In this document: piece after piece, positions 15,222 through 24,349 of the stretch | Position numbering within the stretch: position 1 is the stretch's first letter | Layout of the letters: every line of letters starts with the position of its first letter | Assembly (NCBI RefSeq): GCF_000336385.2 | Contig: NZ_HG424440.1 | Span: 1-41,697 of the forward strand | Reading direction: 5' to 3' | Length of the DNA: 41,697 bases | Source: Lysobacter antibioticus HS124 | GTDB taxonomy: Bacteria > Pseudomonadota > Gammaproteobacteria > Xanthomonadales > Xanthomonadaceae | Translations under genes and position numbers: made by a program | The notes under the pieces: generated by a model | The model's input: only the letters and a program-made list of their open reading frames with translations | Database searches by the model: none | What the model was told of the DNA's origin: nothing

Positions 15222-16430
15222 ATGACCCGACGTCCCTACGCCCGTTGCGCCCTGCTCGGCGCCCTCACCTTGGCGTTGGCCGCCTGCGCTACGCAGGCGC
15301 CGACGGCGCCGATCGCTTCCACCCCCGTCCAGCAGAAAGCCCCGGCTCCGGCCGCGGCGCCGCCTCCGGCGGTCGGCACGCCGGCCTTGCCCGACCCGGT
15401 GGTGCCGATGCCGATCGAGCAGGCGCGCGCGCAGTTCGTGCGCGATACCGCGGCCAAGTACGCGATCGACCCGGCCTACATCGAATCGGTGCTGGCCAAG
15501 GCGCAGATCCGCGACAGCATCGTCGCGGCGATGTCGCGGCCGGCCGAGGCCAAGCCGTGGCGCGATTACCGGCCGATCTTCATCACCCAGGCGCGCATCG
15601 ACGGCGGCAAGGCCTTCCTCGCCGAGCATCGCGCGCAACTGGCGCGGGTCGAGGCCGCGACCGGCGTGCCGGGCGAAGTGATCGTGGCGATCGTCGGCGT
15701 GGAAACCAGCTTCGGCAAGAACACCGGCAAGTACAGCGTGGTCGATGCGCTGTACACCCTGGCGTTCGCTTATCCGCGCAGCGGCGACCCGGCCAAGGCC
15801 GATCGCGAGAACCGCCGCGAGGCTTTCTTCCGCGGCGAGCTCGCGCAGCTGTTCGCGCTCGGCAAGGAAGAGAAGATCGACATCGCCACCCTCACCGGCA
15901 GCTACGCCGGGGCGATGGGCTGGGGCCAGTTCATGCCCTCGAGCTACCGCGAATTCGCGGTGGACGGCGACGGCGACGGCAAGCGCGATCTGTTCACCGA
16001 CCTCGACGACGTGTTCGCCTCGGTCGCCAATTACTTCGTCAAGAAAGGCGGCTGGGTGCGCGGCGGCCCGGTGGTGGCGCGCGCCAACCGCGACGCGACC
16101 GCGCAGGACTTCGTACCGGACAACATGGACCCGGTGTACTCGCTCAGCGATCTGGCCGCGCGCGGCTATCGTCCGCTGACGCCGGTGGCGTCGACCGAGA
16201 CCGCGACGCTGCTGAACCTGGACGGCGTCAACGGTCCCGAATACTGGCTCGGTTTCCGCAATTTCTACGCGATCACCCGCTACAACATCTCCAAGCACTA
16301 CGGCATGGCGGTGTACCAGTTGGCGGAAGCGATCGCCGGACGGGAGAATCCCTTGGCCACCGATACCGCATCCAACGCCGTTCCCGCCGCGCCGGCCCGC
16401 CCCGCGCCCGCCAAGGCGCCGCAGGCATGA
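15222..16430 (+). CDS. mltB: Membrane-bound lytic murein transglycosylase B
   Basis: A 402-residue lipoprotein that cleaves glycan strands to 1,6-anhydro ends in the periplasm. The signal ends in lipobox LAAC, followed by a Pro/Ala linker. The family-3 lytic transglycosylase domain spans about residues 65-375. Catalytic Glu E161 lies in GVETSFGKNTGKYSV, and the GWGQFMPSSYREFAVDGDGDGKRDL block begins near 233. A short Ala/Pro tail follows. The stop overlaps the rlpA start (ATGA), which shows translational coupling. The upstream 190 bases contain an AT-richer patch near 15150-15200 that may hold the promoter. In related genomes this gene lies close downstream of rodA. Confidence 0.95.
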   Translation: MTRRPYARCALLGALTLALAACATQAPTAPIASTPVQQKAPAPAAAPPPAVGTPALPDPVVPMPIEQARAQFVRDTAAKYAIDPAYIESVLAKAQIRDSIVAAMSRPAEAKPWRDYRPIFITQARIDGGKAFLAEHRAQLARVEAATGVPGEVIVAIVGVETSFGKNTGKYSVVDALYTLAFAYPRSGDPAKADRENRREAFFRGELAQLFALGKEEKIDIATLTGSYAGAMGWGQFMPSSYREFAVDGDGDGKRDLFTDLDDVFASVANYFVKKGGWVRGGPVVARANRDATAQDFVPDNMDPVYSLSDLAARGYRPLTPVASTETATLLNLDGVNGPEYWLGFRNFYAITRYNISKHYGMAVYQLAEAIAGRENPLATDTASNAVPAAPARPAPAKAPQA

Positions 16431-18010
16431 GCGGCCACGGCACGAAGCGGCCGCCGATCGCGACGATCGGGCGGCTCGCCGCCGCCGTGCTGCCGCTGGC
16501 CCTCGCCGCCTGCGCCAGTGCCCCCAAGAAATCCAATTCCGAAGCCCTGGCCCTGCCGGACCGCGATCGCGTCCACAGCAGCGGCCTGCCGGCGCACGCG
16601 CCGGGACGCGGCAAGAAATCGCCTTACGCGCCGGCCCAGGAAGACCTGAGCAAGCGCGGCAACTACAAGGCCGGCGGCCTGTACGCGCCGGGGGTCAAGG
16701 ACTCCACGCCGGACTACATCCCCGACGTCGATGCGATTCCCGAGCCGGAGGTCGTCGCCGAGGCGCGCTCGCAGTTCGGCAACCGTTCGCCGTATAAGGT
16801 GCTGGGCAAGAGCTACAAGGTGTTGGACTCGCACGAGGACTACGTCGAGACCGGCACGGCGTCCTACTACGGCCAGAAATTCCACGGCCGCCGCACCTCC
16901 AACCTGGAGGTGTACGACATGTACGCCTTCACCGCCGCGCACAAGTCGCTGCCGCTGCCGAGCTTCGCCCGGGTCACCAACCTGGACAACGGCAAGGCGG
17001 TGACGGTGCGGGTCAACGACCGCGGCCCGTTCCACGACGGGCGCGTGATCGATCTCAGCTACGCCGCCGCGGTCAAGCTCGGCATCACCCAGCGCGGCAC
17101 CGGCCGGGTCGAGGTGCGCGCCCTGCATCCGGGCGAGGCGCCGCCGCCGGTCTACGCCCGCGCCGCCAACAACCCCGCGCCGGGCAGCGAGAAACCGGCC
17201 AAGCCGAGCGCGATCGACCGTCTGGTGTCGGCCATGCCGATCGCCAGCGCCAACGCCGGCGAACTGCCGCCGGGCGTGCGCATCGCCACCGGCAAGCCGG
17301 CGCCGGTCGCCGCGGCCGCTCCGGTCAAGACCACGGTCGCCACCGGCAAGCCGGCCGCCGCGGCCGCGACGGCCGCCACCGCCACCGCCACCGCGAGCGC
17401 GGCCAAGCCCGCCGGCGGTGCGTACGACTACCGCTTCGACATGATGCAGAACGGCAAGTCGATGACGGCGGACGAATTCGACGCCTGGATGAAGTCGCGC
17501 CAGGTGCGCGTCGCCACCGGCAAGGGCGCGCAGCTTGCGCCGCCGAAACCGCTGACCCGGGCCGAGCAGCGCGCCCTGGCCAAGCAGCAGAAGGAACAGG
17601 CGCGCGCGCTGGCCGCAGCCGAAAAGGCCGCGCGCAAGGCCGGCAAGGCCGCTCCGGCGACCGCCGTGGCTGCGACCGCGGCATCGTCCGCGGCCCTGCC
17701 GGCACCGCCTGCCGCGCCGCCGCCGCCGAGCCCGGCCAAGGCCGCCGCGGTGGTCGCCGCCGCAGCGCCGCGCGACGGCGACGTGACCTTGCAGGTCGCC
17801 AGCTTCTCCGCCCGCAGCAACGCCGATCGCGCCCTGTCGATGCTGCGCGGCGCCGGCATCGACGAGGCCCGGTTGCTCGACGGCAACGCCGCCAACGGCC
17901 AGAAGATCTGGCGCCTGCGGGTCGGTCCACTGCAGGCCGCAGCCGCGCCGGAACTTGCCGCGCGCATCGTCGGTCTGGGGTTCGGCCAGCCCCAGCGCGT
18001 GCGCGAGTGA
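16427..18010 (+). CDS. rlpA: RlpA, septal ring lytic transglycosylase with SPOR domain
   Basis: A 527-residue lipoprotein (lipobox LAAC near residue 28). A double-psi beta-barrel RlpA domain at about 140-230 contains ETGTASYYGQKFHGRRTSN and the VRVNDRGPFHDGRVIDLS block with the conserved Asp and His. A long Ala/Pro/Lys-rich, probably disordered region (about 235-445) connects it to a C-terminal SPOR domain (about 448-525: VTLQVASFSARSNADRAL and WRLRVGPL) that binds denuded glycan at division sites. The linker is unusually long for the family and includes short ATGKP repeats. The ATG at 16427 overlaps the mltB stop. It acts in daughter-cell wall processing with mltB and dacC nearby. Confidence 0.95.
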   Translation: MSGHGTKRPPIATIGRLAAAVLPLALAACASAPKKSNSEALALPDRDRVHSSGLPAHAPGRGKKSPYAPAQEDLSKRGNYKAGGLYAPGVKDSTPDYIPDVDAIPEPEVVAEARSQFGNRSPYKVLGKSYKVLDSHEDYVETGTASYYGQKFHGRRTSNLEVYDMYAFTAAHKSLPLPSFARVTNLDNGKAVTVRVNDRGPFHDGRVIDLSYAAAVKLGITQRGTGRVEVRALHPGEAPPPVYARAANNPAPGSEKPAKPSAIDRLVSAMPIASANAGELPPGVRIATGKPAPVAAAAPVKTTVATGKPAAAAATAATATATASAAKPAGGAYDYRFDMMQNGKSMTADEFDAWMKSRQVRVATGKGAQLAPPKPLTRAEQRALAKQQKEQARALAAAEKAARKAGKAAPATAVAATAASSAALPAPPAAPPPPSPAKAAAVVAAAAPRDGDVTLQVASFSARSNADRALSMLRGAGIDEARLLDGNAANGQKIWRLRVGPLQAAAAPELAARIVGLGFGQPQRVRE

Positions 18011-18082
18011 GCGCGCGCGGCGGGCGTCAACGGCCTTTTGGGCTGCAAGCTCGGTCGATCTGAGGCAGGATGCACGGTTTCG

Positions 18083-18108
18083 CGGACCGGGTAGGAGCGC
18101 CCGGTCCG
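18083..18108. other. Perfect hairpin between rlpA and dacC
   Basis: A 9-bp perfect stem (CGGACCGGG at 18083-18091 with its complement at 18100-18108) and an 8-base loop TAGGAGCG. No U-tract follows. It may attenuate or stabilise the transcript between rlpA and dacC, or be a degenerate REP-like element, since the loop resembles the REP core. Confidence 0.4.
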
Positions 18109-18196
18109 GCCCGATCCGCAGCGTGCGCCAGGACGGCGGCGCCGGACCCTTCCCGTCCCCGGCCGTTCCGGTAGCGGCCTCCGGAGTAGTTCAACG

Positions 18197-19432
18197 ATGA
18201 AATTCCGCTTCACCCCGCGCGCGGCCGCCCTCGCGCTGTCCTCGGCCTTCCTGGTCACCACCGCCGCCGGCCTGGCCGCCGCGCAGGCGCCTGCGGGGGC
18301 GACCGCCGCGCCGGCCGCCGCGCAACCGCCGGCCAGCGACGCGTTGCCGGTGCCGCCGCCGCCGGCGATCCAGGGCACCGCCTGGGTGCTGATGGACGCG
18401 GCCAGCGGCAACGTCCTGGCCAGCCACAACCCCGACCTGCGGGTCGAGCCGGCCAGCATCACCAAGGTCATGACCAGCTACGTGATCGCCGCCGAAATGG
18501 CCGGCGGCAAGGTCAAGGACACCGACCAGGTGATGATGACCGAGAACGCCTGGCGCAAGGGCGGCGCGGGCACCGACGGCAGCTACTCGGGCTTCGAGGT
18601 CAACAAGAGCGCACCGCTGGTCGAGATGGAAAAGGGCATGGTGGTGCAGTCCGGCAACGACGCCGCGATCGCCCTGGCCGAACACGTCGCCGGCAGCGAG
18701 GACGCGTTCGCCGCGTTGATGAACCAGTACGCCGCGCGCATCGGCCTGAAGAACTCGCACTTCGTCAATCCGCACGGCCTGTCCGACCCGAACCATTACT
18801 CGACCGCGCGCGACCTGGCCCTGCTCGGCCGCGCGATGGTGCGCGACTTCCCGGTCGCCTACTCGTACAACAAGATCAAGGAACTGACGGTCGGGCCGAT
18901 CACCCAGCCCAACCGCAACCTGCTGCTGTGGCGCGATTCTTCGGTCGACGGCATCAAGACCGGCCACCACTCCAAGGCCGGCTACTGCCTGATGGCCTCG
19001 GCCAAGCGCGGCGACCAGCGCCTGATCTCGGTGGTGATGGGTTCGACCTCCGAGGCGCAGCGCGCCACCGACAGCCAGGCGCTGCTGAACTGGGGCTTCC
19101 GTTTCTACGAAACCCACAAGCTCTACGACGCCGGCAAGTCCATCGCCAAGCAGAAGGTGTGGAAGGGCGCGTCCGACGAGATCCAGCTCGGCGTCGCCGA
19201 GCCGCTGCTGGTGACCGTGCCGCGCGGCAAGTACCCGCTGCTGAAGCCGAGCATGGACGTGCCCAAGACCCTGGTCGCGCCGATCAAGAAGGGGCAGGCC
19301 ATCGGTTCGGTCAAGGTCATGCTCGACGGCAAGGTGGTCGCGCAGCGCCCGCTGGTGGCATTGGCCGCGGTCGAAGAGGGCGGTTTCTTCAAGCGCCTGT
19401 GGGACGAGTTCTGGATGTGGTGGGAGTCGTGA
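18197..19432 (+). CDS. dacC: D-alanyl-D-alanine carboxypeptidase (PBP5/6 type)
   Basis: A 411-residue class C low-molecular-weight PBP that trims the terminal D-Ala of stem peptides in the periplasm. It has an N-terminal signal peptide (AAALALSSAFLVTTAAGLAAAQA) and a peptidase S11 domain with S87-I-T-K90, S152-G-N154 and K254-T-G motifs. A PBP5-type C-terminal beta domain (about 300-395) follows, and then an aromatic amphipathic helix ending FKRLWDEFWMWWES, which anchors these proteins to the outer face of the inner membrane. The position after rlpA matches dacA in E. coli; dacC is the name usual in Xanthomonadaceae. A strong terminator follows. Confidence 0.95.
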   Translation: MKFRFTPRAAALALSSAFLVTTAAGLAAAQAPAGATAAPAAAQPPASDALPVPPPPAIQGTAWVLMDAASGNVLASHNPDLRVEPASITKVMTSYVIAAEMAGGKVKDTDQVMMTENAWRKGGAGTDGSYSGFEVNKSAPLVEMEKGMVVQSGNDAAIALAEHVAGSEDAFAALMNQYAARIGLKNSHFVNPHGLSDPNHYSTARDLALLGRAMVRDFPVAYSYNKIKELTVGPITQPNRNLLLWRDSSVDGIKTGHHSKAGYCLMASAKRGDQRLISVVMGSTSEAQRATDSQALLNWGFRFYETHKLYDAGKSIAKQKVWKGASDEIQLGVAEPLLVTVPRGKYPLLKPSMDVPKTLVAPIKKGQAIGSVKVMLDGKVVAQRPLVALAAVEEGGFFKRLWDEFWMWWES

Positions 19433-19500
19433 GGCTGGTGCGCTGAGGTAGCGCAAGCGCGATCCCCGCCTGGCCCCCTTTTCCGACGGGGGGCGAACGG

Positions 19501-19534
19501 CGACGAGCCGGCATTGCCGGCTCGTCGTCGTTTG
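19501..19534. terminator. Rho-independent terminator after dacC
   Basis: A 12-bp perfect stem (19501-19512 with 19516-19527), a three-base ATT loop, then TCGTTT on the plus strand. It lies between the convergent dacC and phospholipase-like genes and may serve both, although the T-rich side favours the plus-strand transcript. Confidence 0.8.
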
Positions 19535-19565
19535 GGGCGGCGCGCATATCGCCGCGCGGCGTGCG

Positions 19566-21335
19566 TTAGTCGATGCCGTTCATGCTCATCGCCACGTCGG
19601 TGGCGCGGGCGTACTCGACGTAGTCGACGTAGAGCAGGTTGATCACCCGGTCGTGCTCGTTCTCGCGCGGGGTGGCGGCCATCCATGCGCCGAGCTGGCG
19701 GTTGGCCTCCTTGGACACCGGCCAGACGCCGGTGAACGGGGTCAGGGTCCAGGACAACAGGAACTGGTCGCAGGGCAGCGCTTCGTCGCCGACGCACATG
19801 CCGTTGTAGTCGGCGAACTTCTGCAACTGGTCGGCGCTCATGCGTTCGAAACTGGTGGTGTTGGAGTAGCGGTCGAACACGCGCAGATCGCCTTGCTCGA
19901 CCGTCGCCGACTCGGAATCGCGATAGACCCAGATTCCGGCCGCCGGTATCCGCACCGGATAGTCCTCGTCGCAGACCGCCAGCACCACGCCGCTGTGTTG
20001 GACGAAGTCGCGCAGCGGGATCTCGGCCAGGCGCCGGCCGCGCGGCAGGCCGCGGTACAGCCAAGCGCCGAGCCTGCTTTGCAGCAGTTCGACCAGGTAC
20101 TCGTACACCGGATTGTCGAAGCCGGCGTAGTGGGAGAACTTGAGGGTCACCAACTCGCGATGGCCTTCGGCCATGAATCGCGCGATGTCGTCGACGATCT
20201 GGGTCAGCGAGGGGCCGGTGATCGGGCCGTGGGCGACGTACAGCCGGCCGTCGCTCCACTTCGGCCGCAGGTCGAAATAGCGGATGCCGTTGCTGAGCTG
20301 CTGATAGAGGTTCAGGTCCTGAGTCTTGCCCAGGGTCATCAGCGTGCCGTGCTGGTACATGCCGGCATCGTGCGAGGCGCCGGTGGTCAACTGCGGCAAC
20401 GTGCGCGCGCCGATCCGGTCCAGGTGGTCCTGCATCCAGCGCGAGCGATCGACGATGCGCGAGCTGGACGCCCACAGGGTGTAGAAGTTCTCCGATTGAT
20501 GCACCTGCACCGCCTTGTTGCCGCGGCACGCCACCGCCGGCCGCTGGCCGTCGTCGAATGGCTGCGGTTCGTCGGCGAACACGACCTTGCCCTCGACGAT
20601 GCTGCCGAACATCTGCATCAGCGCCGTTCCGTCGCCGGCTTCGTGCACCGCGATCACGTCGCCGTCGTGGTTGAGCGCTACGCACGGACGCGCGCCGGCG
20701 GCGTAGCGTTGCGGCGCGTCCCAGACGATTTGCGGGTCCTGGCCGTGCTCGGCGTCGAGCGCCTCGATCCGGCCGACCCGCAGATACAGATCGCCGTCGT
20801 CGGATTCGTGCGCGGTCACGATCTGTCCGGCCTGGTTGATCGCGACGCTGGGGCGGTTGCCGTCGCCCAGGTACAGATTGCCGTTCCAGTCGATCTCGTC
20901 GCGGTCCAGCACGAAGCGGCCGATGTTGCACCAGATCGTCCGATTCCAGGACGACTCGTGCACTTCGATCACCCATTCGCGGTTCATCGCCACGCTGGGC
21001 TTGGTGCCGCTGGCGTAGCGGCGGGCCTGGCCGAAGGCCACGCCGTCCCGGTTCCACACGCCGATGCGGCTGTACAGGCCGTCGCGGTCTTCGCCGCGAT
21101 GGACTTCGACCAGGTAGTCGCCCTGCATGGCGATCGCCGGGCGCTGGCCGCGGCCGTAGTCGGCGCCGTCGCCCCAGACGATGGCCATCTGGTCGAGCCG
21201 GCCGGTGCGGTAGCTGAGGGTGATGCCCTGGTCCTGGCACACGGCGAGTACCCGGCCGTCGTCGCCCAGCGCGACGTGCGGATGGGTGCCGGCATCGGCG
21301 TATTTCAGGCCGAGGCCGAAGAACACGTTCTTCAT
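19566..21335 (-). CDS. Propeller-like repeats fused to a PI-PLC-like domain
   Basis: A 589-residue protein with no signal peptide. Residues 1-290 hold six repeats of about 47-55 residues, each containing an RPSVAxNxxGxIVxVHES-like core (starting near 18, 65, 112, 161, 216 and 265), suggesting a beta-propeller. Residues 300-585 resemble the X-domain of bacterial phosphatidylinositol-specific phospholipase C: TTGASHDAGMY with H322 and D323, LSNGIRYFDLRP, and HGP with H369. The two His are 47 residues apart, close to the spacing of the catalytic pair in Bacillus PI-PLC. Such enzymes cleave phosphoinositides or GPI anchors, normally outside the cell, so the missing signal is odd. It is followed on the same strand by a lower-numbered terminator and preceded by an SGNH hydrolase gene. 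Confidence 0.75.
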   Translation of the reverse strand: MKNVFFGLGLKYADAGTHPHVALGDDGRVLAVCQDQGITLSYRTGRLDQMAIVWGDGADYGRGQRPAIAMQGDYLVEVHRGEDRDGLYSRIGVWNRDGVAFGQARRYASGTKPSVAMNREWVIEVHESSWNRTIWCNIGRFVLDRDEIDWNGNLYLGDGNRPSVAINQAGQIVTAHESDDGDLYLRVGRIEALDAEHGQDPQIVWDAPQRYAAGARPCVALNHDGDVIAVHEAGDGTALMQMFGSIVEGKVVFADEPQPFDDGQRPAVACRGNKAVQVHQSENFYTLWASSSRIVDRSRWMQDHLDRIGARTLPQLTTGASHDAGMYQHGTLMTLGKTQDLNLYQQLSNGIRYFDLRPKWSDGRLYVAHGPITGPSLTQIVDDIARFMAEGHRELVTLKFSHYAGFDNPVYEYLVELLQSRLGAWLYRGLPRGRRLAEIPLRDFVQHSGVVLAVCDEDYPVRIPAAGIWVYRDSESATVEQGDLRVFDRYSNTTSFERMSADQLQKFADYNGMCVGDEALPCDQFLLSWTLTPFTGVWPVSKEANRQLGAWMAATPRENEHDRVINLLYVDYVEYARATDVAMSMNGID

Positions 21336-21468
21336 GATGGGATTCCCGCGTGATGGCGACGCGCGTCCCTCCGTCGCCGGGCGCGCATGGCGCCGCGAAC
21401 GCGCGGCGTATCAGCAGGAGCGCGCGAGCGTCGCGCCTGTGAAGCGCGACGTGCCCGGCATGGCGCGG

Positions 21469-22398
21469 TCAGCGCTTGGACGCGGGCAGGGCGGCGATGA
21501 TGCGAGCGCGGAAACGGACCGCCAGGTCGTGGAAACCGGCCTCGGTGGGATGCATCTCGTCGAACCAGTCGCTGTCGTCGGCCAGCACGCCGCGCAGGTC
21601 GACATAGTCGAAGGTGGCGGCGAAGCGCGGATCGGCCTTGAGCGCGCGCAGGACGTGGCGTTCGAAGCCGTCGATCAGCAGGCGTGCGAAGCGGCGGCGC
21701 TCGGCCGCGGTGTCGGCGGGATTGCCGCGCGAGATCGCGCCCAGGTGCGGGCCGATCCACGGCCCGACGCTTTTCTTCAGGGCTGCGGCGACGCCGATGT
21801 TGCCCAGGGTCAGCGGGCCGGAGCGGCCGATCAGGCGAGGGTAGTCGTAAGTATGCGCCAGCACCGGCACCCGCGGCCGCGCCGCGATCGCGGCCTGCAG
21901 GAACAGCGCATAGGCCTCGCGCACGCGCGCGTACTGGCCGCTGTCGAGCACGCGCTGGAAGGCCGCGTCCGCATCCAGACTGCTGTGGCCGGCGAAGGTG
22001 CGGGCCAGGAAAGGACCGACGAAATCGTTGCCGCCCGCACTGAGCAGGATCAGGTCGAACTCGAAGCGGGAATACCAGGCCATCAGATCGTCGATGTGCT
22101 CGCGCACGAACATCGAGCGCTTGGGCGCCTCGGGATTGCGCGCGGCGTGGTCGCCGCTGCGTTCGACCCGGAAAAACAGCCCGCCCTGGCCGAACAGCGG
22201 TACCCCGCGTTCCTCCTCGTCCGGCGCCGGCGAGACAATCCAGTCGAGCAGGTTCATCGCCAAGGGAGTGGAAAACCAGGAGTCGCCCTCGCAGAACACC
22301 ACCGGCGTGCGCTGCAGCAGGCCGGTGCGCTTGAGCGAGGTGTACAGGCTGCGGAACTGGCCGCGCAGCGACAGGGCGGTGGATTGGCTGACAGGCAT
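21469..22398 (-). CDS. SGNH/GDSL-family hydrolase
   Basis: A soluble protein of about 309 residues. SGNH blocks are visible: CEGDSWFS (nucleophile Ser), LILLSAGGNDFVGPF (oxyanion Asn block) and WFDEMHPTEAGFHDLA (catalytic Asp/His). This superfamily contains esterases, lipases and acyltransferase-like hydrolases; the substrate is not readable. No signal peptide is seen. I prefer the ATG at 22398; a GTG at 22449 would add 17 residues without improving the ribosome-binding site. It lies upstream of, and on the same strand as, the PI-PLC-like gene (133 bases apart), so the two may form a lipid-hydrolase pair. Confidence 0.8.
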   Translation of the reverse strand: MPVSQSTALSLRGQFRSLYTSLKRTGLLQRTPVVFCEGDSWFSTPLAMNLLDWIVSPAPDEEERGVPLFGQGGLFFRVERSGDHAARNPEAPKRSMFVREHIDDLMAWYSRFEFDLILLSAGGNDFVGPFLARTFAGHSSLDADAAFQRVLDSGQYARVREAYALFLQAAIAARPRVPVLAHTYDYPRLIGRSGPLTLGNIGVAAALKKSVGPWIGPHLGAISRGNPADTAAERRRFARLLIDGFERHVLRALKADPRFAATFDYVDLRGVLADDSDWFDEMHPTEAGFHDLAVRFRARIIAALPASKR

Positions 22399-22682
22399 GG
22401 CGCTGATGTCCCACGGCGCGGGGGCGCCGCTCTGCGGTCCGAGGTCCACAGTGATAACAGATGGGAATTGCAGGCGTTGAGAAACGCGCGGCGGATAATG
22501 AGAAGCGGGTCGCGAACGCGGCCGATTCAGCGAGCGACGCTCCCGCCGCCACCTTCGCGAAAGCGGGGCGCCGGAGACTTCAGAGCCGTGCGTCGGCGAA
22601 GCCCTGGGGGTTCGGCTGCGCGAAGCGGCGTGCAGCCTGCGTTCGCGGAACCGACGTCAGGGGGGGGCGAATCGTCCGCTCG

Positions 22683-23228
22683 TCACCCTCGCCAGCGCCG
22701 CTTCTCGATCCGGCGCACGTTCGGCTCGTCGGCGAGCCGGTCCAGGTAATCGGTCAGCCGCAGCAACTCGTCGTCGTCCTCGTCCTCGCCGAGGTACTCG
22801 CGCACGCACACCAGGTTGCCGTAGTTGTCGGCGTGCTTGAACGGACTGTCGTCGACCGCCAGCACCCGCTCCAGCCGGTAGCCATGGCGCTTGAGCTTGC
22901 GCAGTTGCTTGCGGCCCTCGTACTCGCCGGTGTTCCAGTCGCGGCGCAGGGTCAGGCGCGGCGACGCCCACAGGAAGCGCAGCGCACCGTGCGGAAACAG
23001 CATCGCTGCCACCGCCGCCGCATAGACCTCGCCCGACGAGGTCCATACGCCGACGTGGTAGCGCGCCAGGACGTGGTCGAGGAAGCGCTGCAGATGCGGC
23101 CGGCGATAGACGTGGTAGTGCAGGGCGAAGAAGTCCGCGGGCCGGTCGAGTTCGACTTCGCTGGCATGGATCAGCGTCTCGTCGAGATCGAGCACCAGCA
23201 GCAAGCGGTCGTGGACGGCGGCAGTCAT
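22683..23228 (-). CDS. FCP1-like HAD phosphatase
   Basis: A 181-residue protein of the FCP1/NLI-interacting-factor branch of the HAD superfamily, better known from eukaryotic CTD phosphatases. The nucleophile motif is D14-L-D16-ETL, followed by RPHLQRFLDHVLARYHVGVWTSSGEVYA (motif II region) and RVLAVDDSPFKHADNYGN (motif IV Asp pair). An acidic stretch GEDEDDDELLRL lies near the C-terminus. Bacterial homologues exist but their substrates are largely unknown. The ATG at 23228 is chosen because the preceding in-frame residues are low-complexity and lack homology. It is divergent from ybeD by about 140 bases. Confidence 0.85.
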   Translation of the reverse strand: MTAAVHDRLLLVLDLDETLIHASEVELDRPADFFALHYHVYRRPHLQRFLDHVLARYHVGVWTSSGEVYAAAVAAMLFPHGALRFLWASPRLTLRRDWNTGEYEGRKQLRKLKRHGYRLERVLAVDDSPFKHADNYGNLVCVREYLGEDEDDDELLRLTDYLDRLADEPNVRRIEKRRWRG

Positions 23229-23368
23229 GGCCTGAGTCTGGCACGACCCGGTCCTGTGCCGATCCTGGCGCTCCGTCCCGGCGATCCACGCCCCGCCCCC
23301 CGCCGTTCCAGCGCCGGCACGCCGCCGTCCCACCGCTGCGCTTGGGTTGCCCCGGCGGCGGACCCATA

Positions 23369-23656
23369 ATGGCCGCCATGGACCTTCATTCCGACAATCC
23401 CGACCACGGCTTCCAGTTTCCCGGTGTGTTCGAGCTCAGCGCGATGGGCTCGGCGGAGGCCGGGCTGGAGCGCGAGCTGCCGCAGCGGCTGCTGCAGGCC
23501 GGGCTCGACGTGCTGACCGAAACCATCCAGTGGAAGCATTCCTCGACCGGCAAATACGTGTCGGTACGGATCAGCTTCCGCGCCCAGGACCGCGCCCAGT
23601 ACGATCTGGCCCACCAGGTGCTGCGCGACCATCCGGAAGTGAAGTGGACGCTCTGA
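23369..23656 (+). CDS. ybeD: YbeD/DUF493-family protein
   Basis: A 95-residue protein of the DUF493 family (ferredoxin-like fold, ACT-like), of unclear function. It is recognised from [13 protein letters not shown], the [22 protein letters not shown] block and the [17 protein letters not shown] end. A second ATG at 23378 is possible. Its position immediately before lipB matches E. coli ybeD-lipB. It overlaps lipB by 13 bases, so the pair is probably co-translated. Confidence 0.9.
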   Translation: MAAMDLHSDNPDHGFQFPGVFELSAMGSAEAGLERELPQRLLQAGLDVLTETIQWKHSSTGKYVSVRISFRAQDRAQYDLAHQVLRDHPEVKWTL

Positions 23657-24342
23657 TCGACACCGTCGCCGAAGTGTTGGGCGCCGGCGCCGCGGCGCCG
23701 CCGCCGGCGCAGTTGCGCGACCTCGGCCGCCAGCCCTACGAGCCGGTGTGGCGGGCGATGCAGGCTTTCACCGACGCCCGCGACGGCGGCACCGCCGACG
23801 AGCTGTGGCTGGTCGAGCACGATCCGGTGTTCACCCTCGGCCAGGCCGGCAAGGACGAGCATGTGCTGATGCCGGGCGACATCCCGGTGATCCACGTCGA
23901 CCGCGGCGGCCAGGTGACCTACCACGGCCCCGGCCAGATCGTGCTGTACCCGCTGCTGGACCTGCGCCGGCTCAAGGTCGGGGTGCGCGAGTACGTCGAC
24001 CGGATCGAGCAGGCGGTGATCGACACCCTGGCCGAATGGAACATCGAAGGCGCGCGCCGCGACGGCGCACCGGGCGTGTACGTGGCCGGGGCCAAGGTCA
24101 TGGCCCTGGGCATCCGGGTCCGCCGCGGCTGCACCTTCCACGGCCTGGCCTTCAACATCGCCATGGACCTGGAGCCCTACCGCCGGATCAACCCCTGCGG
24201 CTACCAGGGGCTGCAGGTGACCTCGGTGGTAGACTTGGGCGGCCCCTCGGGCATGGACCAGGTCAAGCCGGTGCTGGTGGCGCAGATCGCGCGCCAGTTC
24301 GGGCTGACCGTCGAGGACGCGGCGCCGCCGAGCTTCGCCTAG
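23644..24342 (+). CDS. lipB: Octanoyl-[ACP]:protein N-octanoyltransferase LipB
   Basis: Transfers octanoate from acyl carrier protein to lipoyl domains of the 2-oxoacid dehydrogenases and the glycine cleavage H protein, the first step of lipoate assembly. The 232-residue product begins at a GTG (23644) inside ybeD. It carries [23 protein letters not shown], the [19 protein letters not shown] block with the catalytic Lys, and [26 protein letters not shown] with the catalytic Cys. Upstream in-frame codons run into the opposite reading of ybeD and are not used. LipA, the next enzyme in the pathway, is encoded downstream across a repeat element. Confidence 0.95.
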   Translation: MDALIDTVAEVLGAGAAAPPPAQLRDLGRQPYEPVWRAMQAFTDARDGGTADELWLVEHDPVFTLGQAGKDEHVLMPGDIPVIHVDRGGQVTYHGPGQIVLYPLLDLRRLKVGVREYVDRIEQAVIDTLAEWNIEGARRDGAPGVYVAGAKVMALGIRVRRGCTFHGLAFNIAMDLEPYRRINPCGYQGLQVTSVVDLGGPSGMDQVKPVLVAQIARQFGLTVEDAAPPSFA

Positions 24343-24349
24343 GCCGCCG

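Noticed and set aside
19653-21353. 566-codon plus-strand frame opposite the PI-PLC-like gene
   Set aside because: It is antisense to a gene with regular repeats and catalytic motifs; its own translation is Val/Ala/His/Arg-rich and lacks motifs.
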